Assembly (NCBI GenBank): GCA_024692685.1
Contig: JAILMJ010000008.1
Span: forward strand, 1-52,833
DNA length: 52,833 nucleotides
Reading direction: 5' to 3'
DNA from: Clostridia bacterium
GTDB lineage: Bacteria > Bacillota > Clostridia > Oscillospirales > Acutalibacteraceae
A program made the translations under genes and the position numbers. Positions 43,625 through 52,160 of this stretch are shown piece by piece. Each line of letters starts with the position of its first letter. Position 1 is the first letter of the stretch. The notes beneath the pieces are model-generated. The model was not told the origin of the DNA. It made no database searches and saw only the letters and a program-made list of their open reading frames with translations.

Positions 43625-44098
43625 TTATCTGTTCTGCCCTCTGCGGGAGTAACCGACGCTGCCTCTTTTTGAGTCGTATCTCTTGAGATCGGATTTTTTC
43701 TCATCGCTGACCTGTTTGAATTTTGCCATCATATCTTCAAAAGACTGCTTCTCGCCGGTGTTTGTTTTCTTGGGGCCCTGCCATACCTGCGGAGGTCTGC
43801 CTGAACGGCTTTGGGAACCGGATTTCGAATCAGAGTTCTTCTTTTCCCCCTGCCCGTTCGCGCCCGGGGAAACCTTTTTCATTGAAAGGTTGACCTTGCC
43901 TTCGGGTGTCACGGAAACGACCTTTGCCTTAACTTCCTGACCGACTGTCAGAATTTCATTGACATCATTGACATATCCTTCGGATATTTCGGAGATGTGG
44001 ACAAGACCCACTCCGCCGCCTTCGATATCAATAAAGGCTCCGAACCCCGTTATGGTTTTAACTTTGCCGCTGACAACACTGCCTACTTCGATTTGCAT
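43625..44098 (-). CDS. S1-domain RNA-binding protein (YabR/GSP13-like)
   Basis: The 157-residue protein has one S1 domain (about 1-75) with GKVKTITGFGAFIDI, GLVHISEIS and KVNLSMK motifs. A low-complexity, basic Ser/Gly/Arg-rich tail follows, ending in a RRGQNR-like stretch. It is expected to bind RNA or the 30S ribosome in the cytoplasm. It lies 30 nt downstream of the DivIC-like gene, the same order as in many Firmicutes where divIC is followed by yabR. That context supports the assignment. No clear strong ribosome site is present, GGAGGA being about 9 nt before the ATG. Confidence 0.88.
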   Translation of the reverse strand: MQIEVGSVVSGKVKTITGFGAFIDIEGGGVGLVHISEISEGYVNDVNEILTVGQEVKAKVVSVTPEGKVNLSMKKVSPGANGQGEKKNSDSKSGSQSRSGRPPQVWQGPKKTNTGEKQSFEDMMAKFKQVSDEKKSDLKRYDSKRGSVGYSRRGQNR

Positions 44099-44128
44099 AG
44101 ATTTGTATAATCCTCCGTCAATTATAGG

Positions 44129-44416
44129 TTACCCCGCATCAGAGTCATAGTAAATACGCTCTTCGGGATTGACATAGCTGTATTCATCCCTGGCGATGCG
44201 CTCGATATTCGATTCATCCTCACCGTTTTCAATGCTTTTCTCAATCTTGCTGTTTTCCTCGAGAATTTCGGTATACGACTCCTGAAGGCCGTCGATTTTC
44301 CTGTTTTGACTGTGAAGCGAGGAAAGGAGCCTGATTATCACGATAAGAAACACCGTGACGGCGGCAATAACCGCAATCGTAACTATGATTCTGGTAATCT
44401 TTTTGTTTTGAAACAT
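44129..44416 (-). CDS. Septum formation initiator, DivIC/FtsB-like
   Basis: The start at 44416 (MFQNKKITRI) gives 95 residues, the usual size; an upstream in-frame start lies in the leader and has no promoter-compatible position. The protein has a short basic head, one membrane helix (about 8-30) and a coiled coil (about 32-70). Its C-terminal motif IERIARDEYSYVNPEERIYY matches the conserved end of DivIC/FtsB. It joins the FtsL-DivIB complex at the division septum. It is in one transcript with the S1-domain gene. Confidence 0.88.
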   Translation of the reverse strand: MFQNKKITRIIVTIAVIAAVTVFLIVIIRLLSSLHSQNRKIDGLQESYTEILEENSKIEKSIENGEDESNIERIARDEYSYVNPEERIYYDSDAG

Positions 44417-44452
44417 AGATTTCACACCACAGAATCTTTCTGAATTTGAATT

Positions 44453-44482
44453 ATTATACACTATAATAATTTATTTTTTCAA
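44453..44482 (-). promoter_or_regulatory. Promoter of the divIC-like/S1 operon
   Basis: On the minus strand TTGAAA (44482-44477) and TATAAT (44458-44453) are spaced by 18 nt, in an AT-rich tract that runs toward the M20 gene. Confidence 0.72.
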
Positions 44483-44514
44483 GATATTTTGAAAAAAATA
44501 AGGGCGGTATGGCA

Positions 44515-45966
44515 TTATTTATGGTTCCTGATGTAATATTTATAGAATTTTACTCCTGCGGCAACGGCATCGGTACTGATATTCTCATTAACTGCGTGCA
44601 TTGCGGCCAGCTGCTGATCATCCATTCTGATTGGGGTGAACCTTATGCAGTTTTCGCTCACAGTATTATACTTCCTGCAGTCCGTGCCTCCTGTGCAGTA
44701 GTAGGGAGTGAAGCACATTTCCGGGAATACCTCGGCAACACAGTCTCCGAGATAGCGGAATTCCTCGCTCTTGTAATCCGTAACGTCTGAGGCGCTTGAC
44801 TCGAACATAACCTCGGTTTCAATATCGTATTTTTTCGCAATCTGTCTGAGAATTTCAATGCATTCTCCGGCGCTCTGGTTGATTGAAGGTCTGATGTTTG
44901 CTATTACATAGGCCTCATCGGGAATAACGTTGGGCGCCTTGGAGCCGGAGCTCATGGTGAAAACTATCGTCGCCGAAAGGAAGGCCCTCGCTTCGCCGGA
45001 AATTTTTGGCATTGCGTAACCGATAAGGGGCTTGAAAAACCAGAGGTTGCCGAGCAGAAGCCTGAACGGGAAACTGAGATAAGGTGCCACGTGTCTGAAC
45101 ATAACCTTGACAGGTTCGTTGAACTTCTTTTCAAACGGGTTTTTCTTCTCAATCCTGCATATAAACTTTGCAAGACGGGCAAAGGGAGTGTTTGAAGGCG
45201 GGGTTGATGAATGACCGCCCTTGCTCCTTGCGATAAACTTGATATTGCAGGTACCTTTTTCGGCCACTCCCGCTGCGGCGGTAAGCGCCTTCATGCCGGG
45301 CATGGCGTTTTCGACTATCGCTCCGCCTTCATCCATAACGGCGGCAAGTCTTATTCCGTTGTTTTTAAGGTATTCGACAATTTTCTCCGCTCCGCCGCCT
45401 GAGATTTCCTCATTGACGGAGGTTGAAAGATACACATCACGCTCGGGCTCAAAGCCCTCTTCAAGCAGCTCTTCGACGGCGGCAAACTCAGCCATAACGG
45501 TGCATTTGCAGTCCATTGCTCCTCTGCCGTAAACCCTGCCGTCAGCTATTTCACCGCCGAAGGGCGGATGATCCCATCCCTTTTCGGAGGCCGGCACAAC
45601 ATCCTGGTGACCCATAAGCAGAATTCCGTCAGCGTCGCTGTTTTTGCCCTTCCATCTGTAAAGAAGGTTTCCGTCAAGATCGGTTCTCTCCAGCTTTTCG
45701 TGGATGAGCGGAAAACTCTCCTTAAGCACTGCCTGAAGCTTTCGGAATTCGGTAAGGTCATCGCCTTCGGCCGCCGAAACGGTGGGAACTTTTATCATTT
45801 CGGAAAGTATACGGGCATATTTATCCTCGTCCTCTTTGGTGAATGGGGCGGCGGATTTTTTATCGACGGGTTTTGCCTTAATGCGTATGGCATTTATAAC
45901 AGCAACAAGGAATAAAACCGCGCACACGCAAACGGCGGCAATAAGTAAGTAAAGCAGATATCTCAT
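44515..45966 (-). CDS. Membrane-anchored M20 family metallopeptidase, carboxypeptidase S-like
   Basis: The 483-residue protein has an N-terminal hydrophobic helix (residues 3-27) and an intact M20 core. Metal motifs are MGHQDVVP, GRGAMDCKC and the catalytic VNEEISGGG, with the lid-domain His in SKGGHSSTPP and a closing CTGGTDCRKY. This layout resembles yeast carboxypeptidase S and PM20D1, which cleave peptides or N-acyl amino acids. It is probably on the outer face of the membrane. Its start overlaps the stop of the upstream membrane protein (ATGA). Linkage to two membrane proteins suggests hydrolysis tied to uptake or export of the products. Confidence 0.88.
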   Translation of the reverse strand: MRYLLYLLIAAVCVCAVLFLVAVINAIRIKAKPVDKKSAAPFTKEDEDKYARILSEMIKVPTVSAAEGDDLTEFRKLQAVLKESFPLIHEKLERTDLDGNLLYRWKGKNSDADGILLMGHQDVVPASEKGWDHPPFGGEIADGRVYGRGAMDCKCTVMAEFAAVEELLEEGFEPERDVYLSTSVNEEISGGGAEKIVEYLKNNGIRLAAVMDEGGAIVENAMPGMKALTAAAGVAEKGTCNIKFIARSKGGHSSTPPSNTPFARLAKFICRIEKKNPFEKKFNEPVKVMFRHVAPYLSFPFRLLLGNLWFFKPLIGYAMPKISGEARAFLSATIVFTMSSGSKAPNVIPDEAYVIANIRPSINQSAGECIEILRQIAKKYDIETEVMFESSASDVTDYKSEEFRYLGDCVAEVFPEMCFTPYYCTGGTDCRKYNTVSENCIRFTPIRMDDQQLAAMHAVNENISTDAVAAGVKFYKYYIRNHK

Positions 45967-46637
45967 TTGCCGAACACTCCTTTCTTGTACATAAAGAACG
46001 AGGCAACAATTGAAATTGCCGCTATGACAAAGACCATAATTGCGACATAAGATGTGAGTGTCGGAACAAGCAGAAAGATTGTGATGCCGAGCACAAGCGG
46101 CAGGATAGCAACCCTGGCATTGCCCTCGGAATACTTATAACCCAGCGCGCCGAACATTGCGGGAATAACCGTTTTAAACGCCGGCAGAAGAACCGGATTC
46201 TCAAGTACGGGAGTCAGCGGTACAATCAGCATAACGCCGACAGCAAGCACCAGAGTCGTGGTTATGGCGCTCGTTGCAATCGAGATGGTGGAGACTATTT
46301 CGTTCTCCTTTGTGCCGACTTCGGTGCCCATCATCTTCCTCGAATTCATGGCGCAGGGCACTTTCAGATTTGAGAGGTTTCCGGTAATGAAACCGAGGTA
46401 AGTGCCTCCTGTGCCGAGCAGAGGAGCGTAGGCAAAAAGCTCGCCGAGCCCGGAGGGGATATCCTGAAGCAGAACGGGGATAAACACGAGCCAGAAGGGC
46501 TTTGATAAATTAGGCATCGTGTGGAATACAAGGCAGATACCTATGGGGATAAAGAGCATAACGACTATCATTACAGCCGTCCAGAACCTGCCGGTTCGGT
46601 GCATTTTTTCTTCGTAAGTCATTTCGTCCTTATTCAT
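45963..46637 (-). CDS. Integral membrane protein, partner of the DUF5058-like protein
   Basis: The 224-residue protein has about six hydrophobic helices. Between helices 3 and 4 is a polar loop with NSRKMMGTEVGTKENEI, which looks conserved and functional. No known transporter signature is recognised. It lies between the DUF5058-like gene (12-nt gap) and the M20 peptidase (4-nt overlap), so the three are probably one functional unit. A two-component membrane carrier for amino acids or peptides is a reasonable guess but unproven. Confidence 0.7.
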   Translation of the reverse strand: MNKDEMTYEEKMHRTGRFWTAVMIVVMLFIPIGICLVFHTMPNLSKPFWLVFIPVLLQDIPSGLGELFAYAPLLGTGGTYLGFITGNLSNLKVPCAMNSRKMMGTEVGTKENEIVSTISIATSAITTTLVLAVGVMLIVPLTPVLENPVLLPAFKTVIPAMFGALGYKYSEGNARVAILPLVLGITIFLLVPTLTSYVAIMVFVIAAISIVASFFMYKKGVFGK

Positions 46638-46649
46638 CGTTAACCCCCA

Positions 46650-47429
46650 TTAATCCGTAAATATCGACAGCGACGGGAAAATAAACTGACCGCCGACTGC
46701 GGCTGCCATACCGAGCAGCATACTGAAAGCGAAGGCGTAGTTTTCGAGCCACGCGGCTTTCTTCTTTTTAATAATAAAGCTGAAAAACGCCATTGCAGCC
46801 GCGGAGATAACAAGCGCCACAAGATAAAGGACATTTGCGGGGCGGAGCTCTCCGTTGTCAAGAGTAATGGTGCGCAGACGTCCGAAAGCGTCGCCCACAT
46901 AAGCCGCAACCATACCCATAAAGCCCGCGCAGAAAATGGTATCCGTGAGCTTGCTGTCCTTGACCGCAACCGCGGTCATTTTTTTCTGGTAGGATTTATA
47001 AAAAGCAAGGATAAAGAACGATGTGGTCATAACGCCGAGAGTCATTGCAAGAGCAATTGAAGCGAAATCGGCGGGATTCATAAGGTCGCTGGGTAAATCG
47101 CCGAGCCCGAGCGCCTTTGCCATATTATTTGCGGTGGGTCCTTCATACTGAAGAGAACCGACCACCGACAGCCTCACCCAGGGCAGAGGCACGCCGAGTG
47201 AAGGAGCAAGTGCAAGCACTCCGATAAGAATGGCGAAGGACGGAAGAAACGTGAAGGTTGCGCTTGAAATGATAACCTTCCTGAGCTTTTTCATATCCAT
47301 ACCGCTTCTCTTTCCTTCGTTCCAGGCACGGATAAGGAAGATGAACGCCTGAAAGAGCACAAGTAAGACTATGCAGCTGACAAGTATATACATCTTCGTT
47401 GAGTTTGCCTGACGCAAAAAGTCTGTCAA
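46650..47429 (-). CDS. DUF5058-like integral membrane protein
   Basis: The 259-residue protein starts at TTG (47429), preceded by AGGGAGTGG; the next ATG is at residue 13 and lacks a site. It has about six hydrophobic helices, and the sequence GSLQYEGPTANNMAKALGL after helix 2-3 is its most distinctive part. From memory it resembles the DUF5058 family, often found next to M20 peptidases. The function is unknown; it may form a transporter with the following gene product. It is first in the three-gene transcript. Confidence 0.68.
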   Translation of the reverse strand: MTDFLRQANSTKMYILVSCIVLLVLFQAFIFLIRAWNEGKRSGMDMKKLRKVIISSATFTFLPSFAILIGVLALAPSLGVPLPWVRLSVVGSLQYEGPTANNMAKALGLGDLPSDLMNPADFASIALAMTLGVMTTSFFILAFYKSYQKKMTAVAVKDSKLTDTIFCAGFMGMVAAYVGDAFGRLRTITLDNGELRPANVLYLVALVISAAAMAFFSFIIKKKKAAWLENYAFAFSMLLGMAAAVGGQFIFPSLSIFTD

Positions 47430-47459
47430 AATACCACTCCCTATGAATAAGATATGAAT

Positions 47460-47488
47460 ATATTAACCGAAAATATACAGAATTACAA
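47460..47488 (-). promoter_or_regulatory. Promoter of the membrane-pair/M20 operon
   Basis: On the minus strand TTGTAA (47488-47483) and TAATAT (47465-47460) are 17 nt apart. Confidence 0.62.
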
Positions 47489-47516
47489 TAGATAATAAAA
47501 AAATGTAAAAATAATC

Positions 47517-47545
47517 TTGAATTTTAAAGACGCCGTCTGTATAAT
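47517..47545 (+). promoter_or_regulatory. Promoter of the phosphodiesterase/MPE/M20-like/HAD operon
   Basis: TTGAAT (47517-47522) and TATAAT (47540-47545) are spaced by 17 nt, 23 nt upstream of the ATG at 47568. It is divergent from the M20 operon promoter. Confidence 0.75.
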
Positions 47546-47567
47546 TTTTTCCGGGAGGGTGAAGGAA

Positions 47568-49094
47568 ATGCAATACACCTATCAATATGCTGTTATCATC
47601 GGAATTGACGGTATGGGCAACTTCAACAAGGATACCGACACTCCGGAAATGGACCGTATCTTCGGCTCCGGAGCTCAGACTCTTTCCGCGATTTCAATGT
47701 ATCCGACAATAAGCGCGCAGAACTGGGGGGCGATGCTTCTCGGCGCAAACCCCGAGGTTCACGGTCTGACAAACGGCATAGTCAGCGAAAATGAATATAC
47801 AAACGGCTCTCTGCCGTCGCTGTTTTCAAAAATCCGCCGCGCCTTTCCCGATGCGCTTCTCTGCTCTTACTGCAACTGGAACCCGATTAACCACGGCATC
47901 ATTGAGCATAATGCGGATGTTGAGATGCGGACCTCGGAAGACGATGCCGAGCTCTGCGCAATGATAGAAAAATGCATTGAGAAAAAGCCGAAATTTCTGT
48001 TTATACAGTTTGATGAAGTTGACGGCGCGGGCCACCGGTACGGCTACGGAACCGAAGGCCACCTCAATCAGATAAAGGTAACCGACGGCTATGTCGGAAG
48101 AGTATATGACGCATATGTCAGGGCAGGCATAGCGGACGACACGCTCTTTACGGTTATTGCCGACCACGGCGGCTATCTGCACGGTCACGGGTCATACACC
48201 GACACTGAGAAGTACATATACCTTGCCGCCGCCGGCAAAACAGTCAGAAAAGGCAATATTCCGGCAGCCAGAACCAAGGATATAAACGCGATTATTCTTC
48301 ACGCTTTCGGCCTTGAAGTGCCGCCTTATGACCCGCTCGGTTATTCCGCTCAGGTGCCCGCAAATATCTTTGACGGCTGCGGCGCAGATTATGTTGACAG
48401 CCCTGCCGGAGTGAAGGCTCCGCCTCACTCACCGTCGCCGGAAATCACCGGCGGAAATGGTCTTTTGAAATTCTTTGATAAGGAAGATATGTCCCTTGCC
48501 GCCTTCTTTGACAATTCCCTTGACGACGAGCTCGGAAAGACAGACTTATACGCCGAGGGCACGGTCAAATATTACAGCGAGGGTGTGCGCGGTTCGAGAG
48601 CCGAAATCGGCTCAATAGGTACGCTGAAAGCGGATAATTTCCGGTTTGAAAACGGCTTTGCCGCAGCGTTATGGATAATAAAGGACACCCCCGTTACCTC
48701 CTTTGTGCCTGTAATGAAATTCAGCGGAAAAGAAAAATCATCTTCACTCAGCCTCGGGATGACACCGGAAGGCCTCAGGCTCATCCTCAGCAGTGAAAAC
48801 GGCAACAGTGAAGAATTCGAAACGCCCCTTCCCTCAGACACCGCAAAGGATAAAATTCACCTTATTGTCAGCGTCAATCCGCAGGATGAGAGCGTGAATG
48901 TTTATGTGGATTTCACTCATATTTTCTCCGTCAGATATATAACCGGATACAGTTTTGCCGATTATTCCGCGGACTTTTCTCTCGGGGACAGAGGCGCAAA
49001 CTACCTGCTCAATGTCGATGACCTGTTCATATTCGGCAGAAACATCGAAACAGAGGAAATGAACAAATTCAAAAACTATTATTCGATAGTCTGA
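47568..49094 (+). CDS. Type I phosphodiesterase/alkaline phosphatase-superfamily protein with C-terminal LamG-like domain
   Basis: The start at 47568 follows GGGAGGGTGAAGGAA; an earlier in-frame ATG overlaps the promoter. The 508-residue protein has an alkaline phosphatase-fold domain (about 1-290) with metal Asp in IIGIDGMG, the likely nucleophile Thr in YPTISAQNWGAML, and metal ligands in FDEVDGAGH and VIADHGGYLHGHG. This fits nucleotide pyrophosphatase/phosphodiesterases. The last part (about 310-508) looks like a concanavalin-type LamG sandwich. No signal peptide is present, so it is probably cytoplasmic. It leads a plus-strand operon with another phosphoesterase. Confidence 0.82.
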   Translation: MQYTYQYAVIIGIDGMGNFNKDTDTPEMDRIFGSGAQTLSAISMYPTISAQNWGAMLLGANPEVHGLTNGIVSENEYTNGSLPSLFSKIRRAFPDALLCSYCNWNPINHGIIEHNADVEMRTSEDDAELCAMIEKCIEKKPKFLFIQFDEVDGAGHRYGYGTEGHLNQIKVTDGYVGRVYDAYVRAGIADDTLFTVIADHGGYLHGHGSYTDTEKYIYLAAAGKTVRKGNIPAARTKDINAIILHAFGLEVPPYDPLGYSAQVPANIFDGCGADYVDSPAGVKAPPHSPSPEITGGNGLLKFFDKEDMSLAAFFDNSLDDELGKTDLYAEGTVKYYSEGVRGSRAEIGSIGTLKADNFRFENGFAAALWIIKDTPVTSFVPVMKFSGKEKSSSLSLGMTPEGLRLILSSENGNSEEFETPLPSDTAKDKIHLIVSVNPQDESVNVYVDFTHIFSVRYITGYSFADYSADFSLGDRGANYLLNVDDLFIFGRNIETEEMNKFKNYYSIV

Positions 49095-49193
49095 CCCGCG
49101 GCGGATTAACTGCCCGGAGTTTGCTTTAAAACGGGCACCCGCTTTCCCTGATTGTTATTGCCGCCGGCTTTATACCGAAAAAGAGGTGATGAG

Positions 49194-50810
49194 ATGAAAT
49201 TTGTAATGATGACCGACACTCACTATATTTCCCGAAGAATGATATGCGGCGATGATTACCGTGACGCGCTCAATGACATAGCCGTCACGGAGCAGGCTCT
49301 GCGCCAGGCCGCGAAAGAGGACTGCGACACGATTATCATCACCGGCGATCTCACCGATGACGGCGATATATACAGCCACGAGGATTTTGTTGAGCTGCTT
49401 AAAGAAATCAAAGCGACGGGCAAAAGAATCTGCGTATTCTTCGCGACACACGATTTTCATCATCACCGTGCATACGTCAGAAAAAAAGGCGACAGTCCCG
49501 TTCAGTTCAAGTCCCTGCCGTGGGAAATGCCGTATTTCGACGAAAAGACCTGCAATTTTCACGACTATGTGAAAGACGAGTTCTCAGACCTGAGCGAAGA
49601 AGAATGCAGGCCGCAGCTTGTCAGGGCAGCCTCTCCGGAGGAAATATGGAAAATGTATTACGACTTCGGACCCGCGCAGGCGTATTCAGTCCACGAATCT
49701 GATTTTTCATATTGCGTAGACCTGGATGAAAACAACCGCTGCCTTATGCTTAATGACATATTCAGGAATGAAGAAGCCCTGGAAGATATCAGCGCAAGCT
49801 TCACCCCCGACTGTCTGCGATGGATTGAGAGAATGATATCCGAGGCAAAAAGAGACGGCAAATACATCTTTGCCTGTTCCCATCATCCGTTTATTCCCGC
49901 CGTGCCCGCTCACAGACTTATGGCAGGCCTGAGAAATCTCCGTTCACCGTATACCGTTCATATGCTTGCGGATATGGGTATTGACCTTGTATTTTCAGGG
50001 CACACACATCTGGCTGACGTTGACTTTGCAAGGAGCGCAAAAGGCAACCTTATCTTCAATGTCGCCACACCGTCCGTTCGCTTTTTCCCGCCTGTTTACA
50101 GAATGATTGACCTTGACGGCGAAAAAGGCGTTATTAACTATTCGTGCGTTGAGGTACGGAAAACACCTGAAATCATAACAGAAGAAAACACCCTGTATAA
50201 CTATTACCGCAACAGGATGTATAACGAATATTACAACTCCATCTGCGGCAAGGACAACTTTATCGGAAAGCTTCTGAGAAAACTGAAAATCAAAAATGTC
50301 CGTTTTCTTTTCAGAAACGCAAAACTGACAAAGGAGGAATATTCATCCGTAAAAGATATGAAATTCTTTGACTTTGTTATGGGACTTGCCCTGGATATGC
50401 TTGAAGGCGCGTCAAACAATCCGCCCGGCTCGGCGGGCTGGAAACTCGGTATGGGACTGGCGGCTTTTGCCGACAGCCTGATTAACTCCTTCCCCTTTGT
50501 TGACCTTAAGAAAAAACTGCTGCAAGGCTACTCAGTCACGGAAATAATCGAGCCTCTTCTTTATAACAGCGGTTATTCAAATATCGGCGGCACGGTAAAA
50601 TACCGTGAAGAACCCGCCGCCGCACCCGAAACCGGGCGCCCGCACTCCTGCGCCGGGCCTGTGATTATGGCAGTCCTCTGTATTCTCGCGATTATTCTCT
50701 CGCCTCTTATGCCGCTGATATTCACGGCTCTGATTATCCTGAAGGCAGCCGGAAAACATAAGAAAAACCGGCAGGCGGACATCGGGCCGGAAATGAAATA
50801 CTACATCTGA
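49194..50810 (+). CDS. Calcineurin-like metallophosphoesterase with C-terminal membrane helix
   Basis: The start at 49194 follows AAGAGGTGATG, giving 538 residues. Motifs in order are MTDTHY, ITGDLTDDGD, FFATHDF, CSHHPF and SGHTHLADV. The third motif is normally G-N-H-D; here it reads A-T-H-D, so the Asn metal ligand is Thr, which may change metal use or rate. A middle region from about 340 to 450 is unique. A C-terminal transmembrane helix (about 490-520) is followed by a basic tail. It follows the phosphodiesterase gene by 99 nt and precedes the M20-like gene by 9 nt. Confidence 0.8.
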   Translation: MKFVMMTDTHYISRRMICGDDYRDALNDIAVTEQALRQAAKEDCDTIIITGDLTDDGDIYSHEDFVELLKEIKATGKRICVFFATHDFHHHRAYVRKKGDSPVQFKSLPWEMPYFDEKTCNFHDYVKDEFSDLSEEECRPQLVRAASPEEIWKMYYDFGPAQAYSVHESDFSYCVDLDENNRCLMLNDIFRNEEALEDISASFTPDCLRWIERMISEAKRDGKYIFACSHHPFIPAVPAHRLMAGLRNLRSPYTVHMLADMGIDLVFSGHTHLADVDFARSAKGNLIFNVATPSVRFFPPVYRMIDLDGEKGVINYSCVEVRKTPEIITEENTLYNYYRNRMYNEYYNSICGKDNFIGKLLRKLKIKNVRFLFRNAKLTKEEYSSVKDMKFFDFVMGLALDMLEGASNNPPGSAGWKLGMGLAAFADSLINSFPFVDLKKKLLQGYSVTEIIEPLLYNSGYSNIGGTVKYREEPAAAPETGRPHSCAGPVIMAVLCILAIILSPLMPLIFTALIILKAAGKHKKNRQADIGPEMKYYI

Positions 50811-50819
50811 GGAAAACCG

Positions 50820-52160
50820 ATGATATCTGAAAAAATAACAGGGGAACTTGATACAAACTTCAAACCCGACAGCGGGAAATATATCTCCGACCTGAAAGAT
50901 ATGATATCCTGCCGCACCGTATCCGAAAAAAAGTATTACGACAAAAACGAATTTGACAGATTCGATACGGTGCTGCAAAAAAACTTTCCGCGGATAATGA
51001 GCGTTTCCCGCCGAATTGAGGCGGGAGGCAGCACCTTTCTGAAAATACCCGGTAAAGAAGAAAACCGCCCGCTCGTGCTTATGTCACACAAGGATGTTGT
51101 TCACGAGGGGGAAAAACCGTGGAAAGCTCCTCCTTATGAGGGCAGAATAATAAAGGGAAAGATTTACGGCAGAGGCACCTTTGACACCAAGGGCTCGCTC
51201 TGTTCGATTTTTGAGGCGGTTGAAAGTCTGCTGGCGGAGGGTTATGAATTCGGCAGCGACCTTTATATTTTCGCCTCCTCAACCGAAGAGATTGCCGGCG
51301 GCGATGCCCCTGCCGCGGTTGAATACTTCAGAAACTCCGGTATCACTCCGGGCCTTGTCATTGATGAAGGCGGAGCGGTACTGAGAAATCCTTTTCCGTC
51401 AAAGATTAAACGGTTCGCAATGATAGGCGCTGTTGAAAGGTCGAGCGGCAATTTGCTCGTTGATGCCGGAAGCGAAAAAAAGAGAAACGAATTGATAAAA
51501 ACGCTGAAAAAACTCCGCATAGGGAAATACGGTATTTACCCCGAAGTTTCCGCTCTTATAGACGGCCTTGCGGATTATCTTATGTTTCCGCTGAAACTTC
51601 CCCTGAGATTTCTCGGCAGGCATCACAGACTCGCGGCTTCTGTTCTTACACATTGCGGCAGGGATGCCCGTTCATTCTGCGGCGCTCTCGCCTCAGGCAG
51701 ACTGCCTGAGGATGAAGAAAACTGCCGGGATGCGTCATATCCCCTGAAAGTATATTTCTCGGGAAATTACTACAATAAAATCGACAGACTCGCAGATGAA
51801 CTGAAAAAATTTCTGGCAAAAAACGGCGTCACCGTTCTCGGAGAAAACCTGCGTGAAACCGAAGAACCTACGCCGCTCCATTCCGACGGATTCAGATTTG
51901 TAAGCAAAACGGCGGAAATGAAATTTGACAGATTAAAGGCTCTTCCCTATCCGGTTCTCGGCAGAACAGACGCAAGATATTTCATAGGCGCGGCGGAAAA
52001 CGTAATACGCTTCATTCCTGTCGAAATCAATCTTATCCAGATGATGCTCTTTCACAATCCTAATGAAAATATTTACGCGGATTCACTTACGGGGGCAGTC
52101 GGATTCTACCGTGAAATTATCAAACAGTATATGAAAAACGAGGTGAACGCAAATGATTAA
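50820..52160 (+). CDS. M20-like peptidase with altered lid domain
   Basis: The 446-residue protein has the catalytic half of M20 enzymes: MSHKDVVHEG, GRGTFDTKG and STEEIAGG, similar to the protein at 44515. However, the lid domain lacks the K-G-G-H-S-S-x-P motif that supplies a catalytic-site His from the dimer partner; the region instead reads SGNLLVDAGSEKKRN. The final GRTDARYF segment matches G-G-T-D-x-R. It may have lost or changed activity. It has no signal peptide. The start follows GAGGAAAACCG and the stop overlaps the HAD gene start by 8 nt. Confidence 0.72.
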   Translation: MISEKITGELDTNFKPDSGKYISDLKDMISCRTVSEKKYYDKNEFDRFDTVLQKNFPRIMSVSRRIEAGGSTFLKIPGKEENRPLVLMSHKDVVHEGEKPWKAPPYEGRIIKGKIYGRGTFDTKGSLCSIFEAVESLLAEGYEFGSDLYIFASSTEEIAGGDAPAAVEYFRNSGITPGLVIDEGGAVLRNPFPSKIKRFAMIGAVERSSGNLLVDAGSEKKRNELIKTLKKLRIGKYGIYPEVSALIDGLADYLMFPLKLPLRFLGRHHRLAASVLTHCGRDARSFCGALASGRLPEDEENCRDASYPLKVYFSGNYYNKIDRLADELKKFLAKNGVTVLGENLRETEEPTPLHSDGFRFVSKTAEMKFDRLKALPYPVLGRTDARYFIGAAENVIRFIPVEINLIQMMLFHNPNENIYADSLTGAVGFYREIIKQYMKNEVNAND

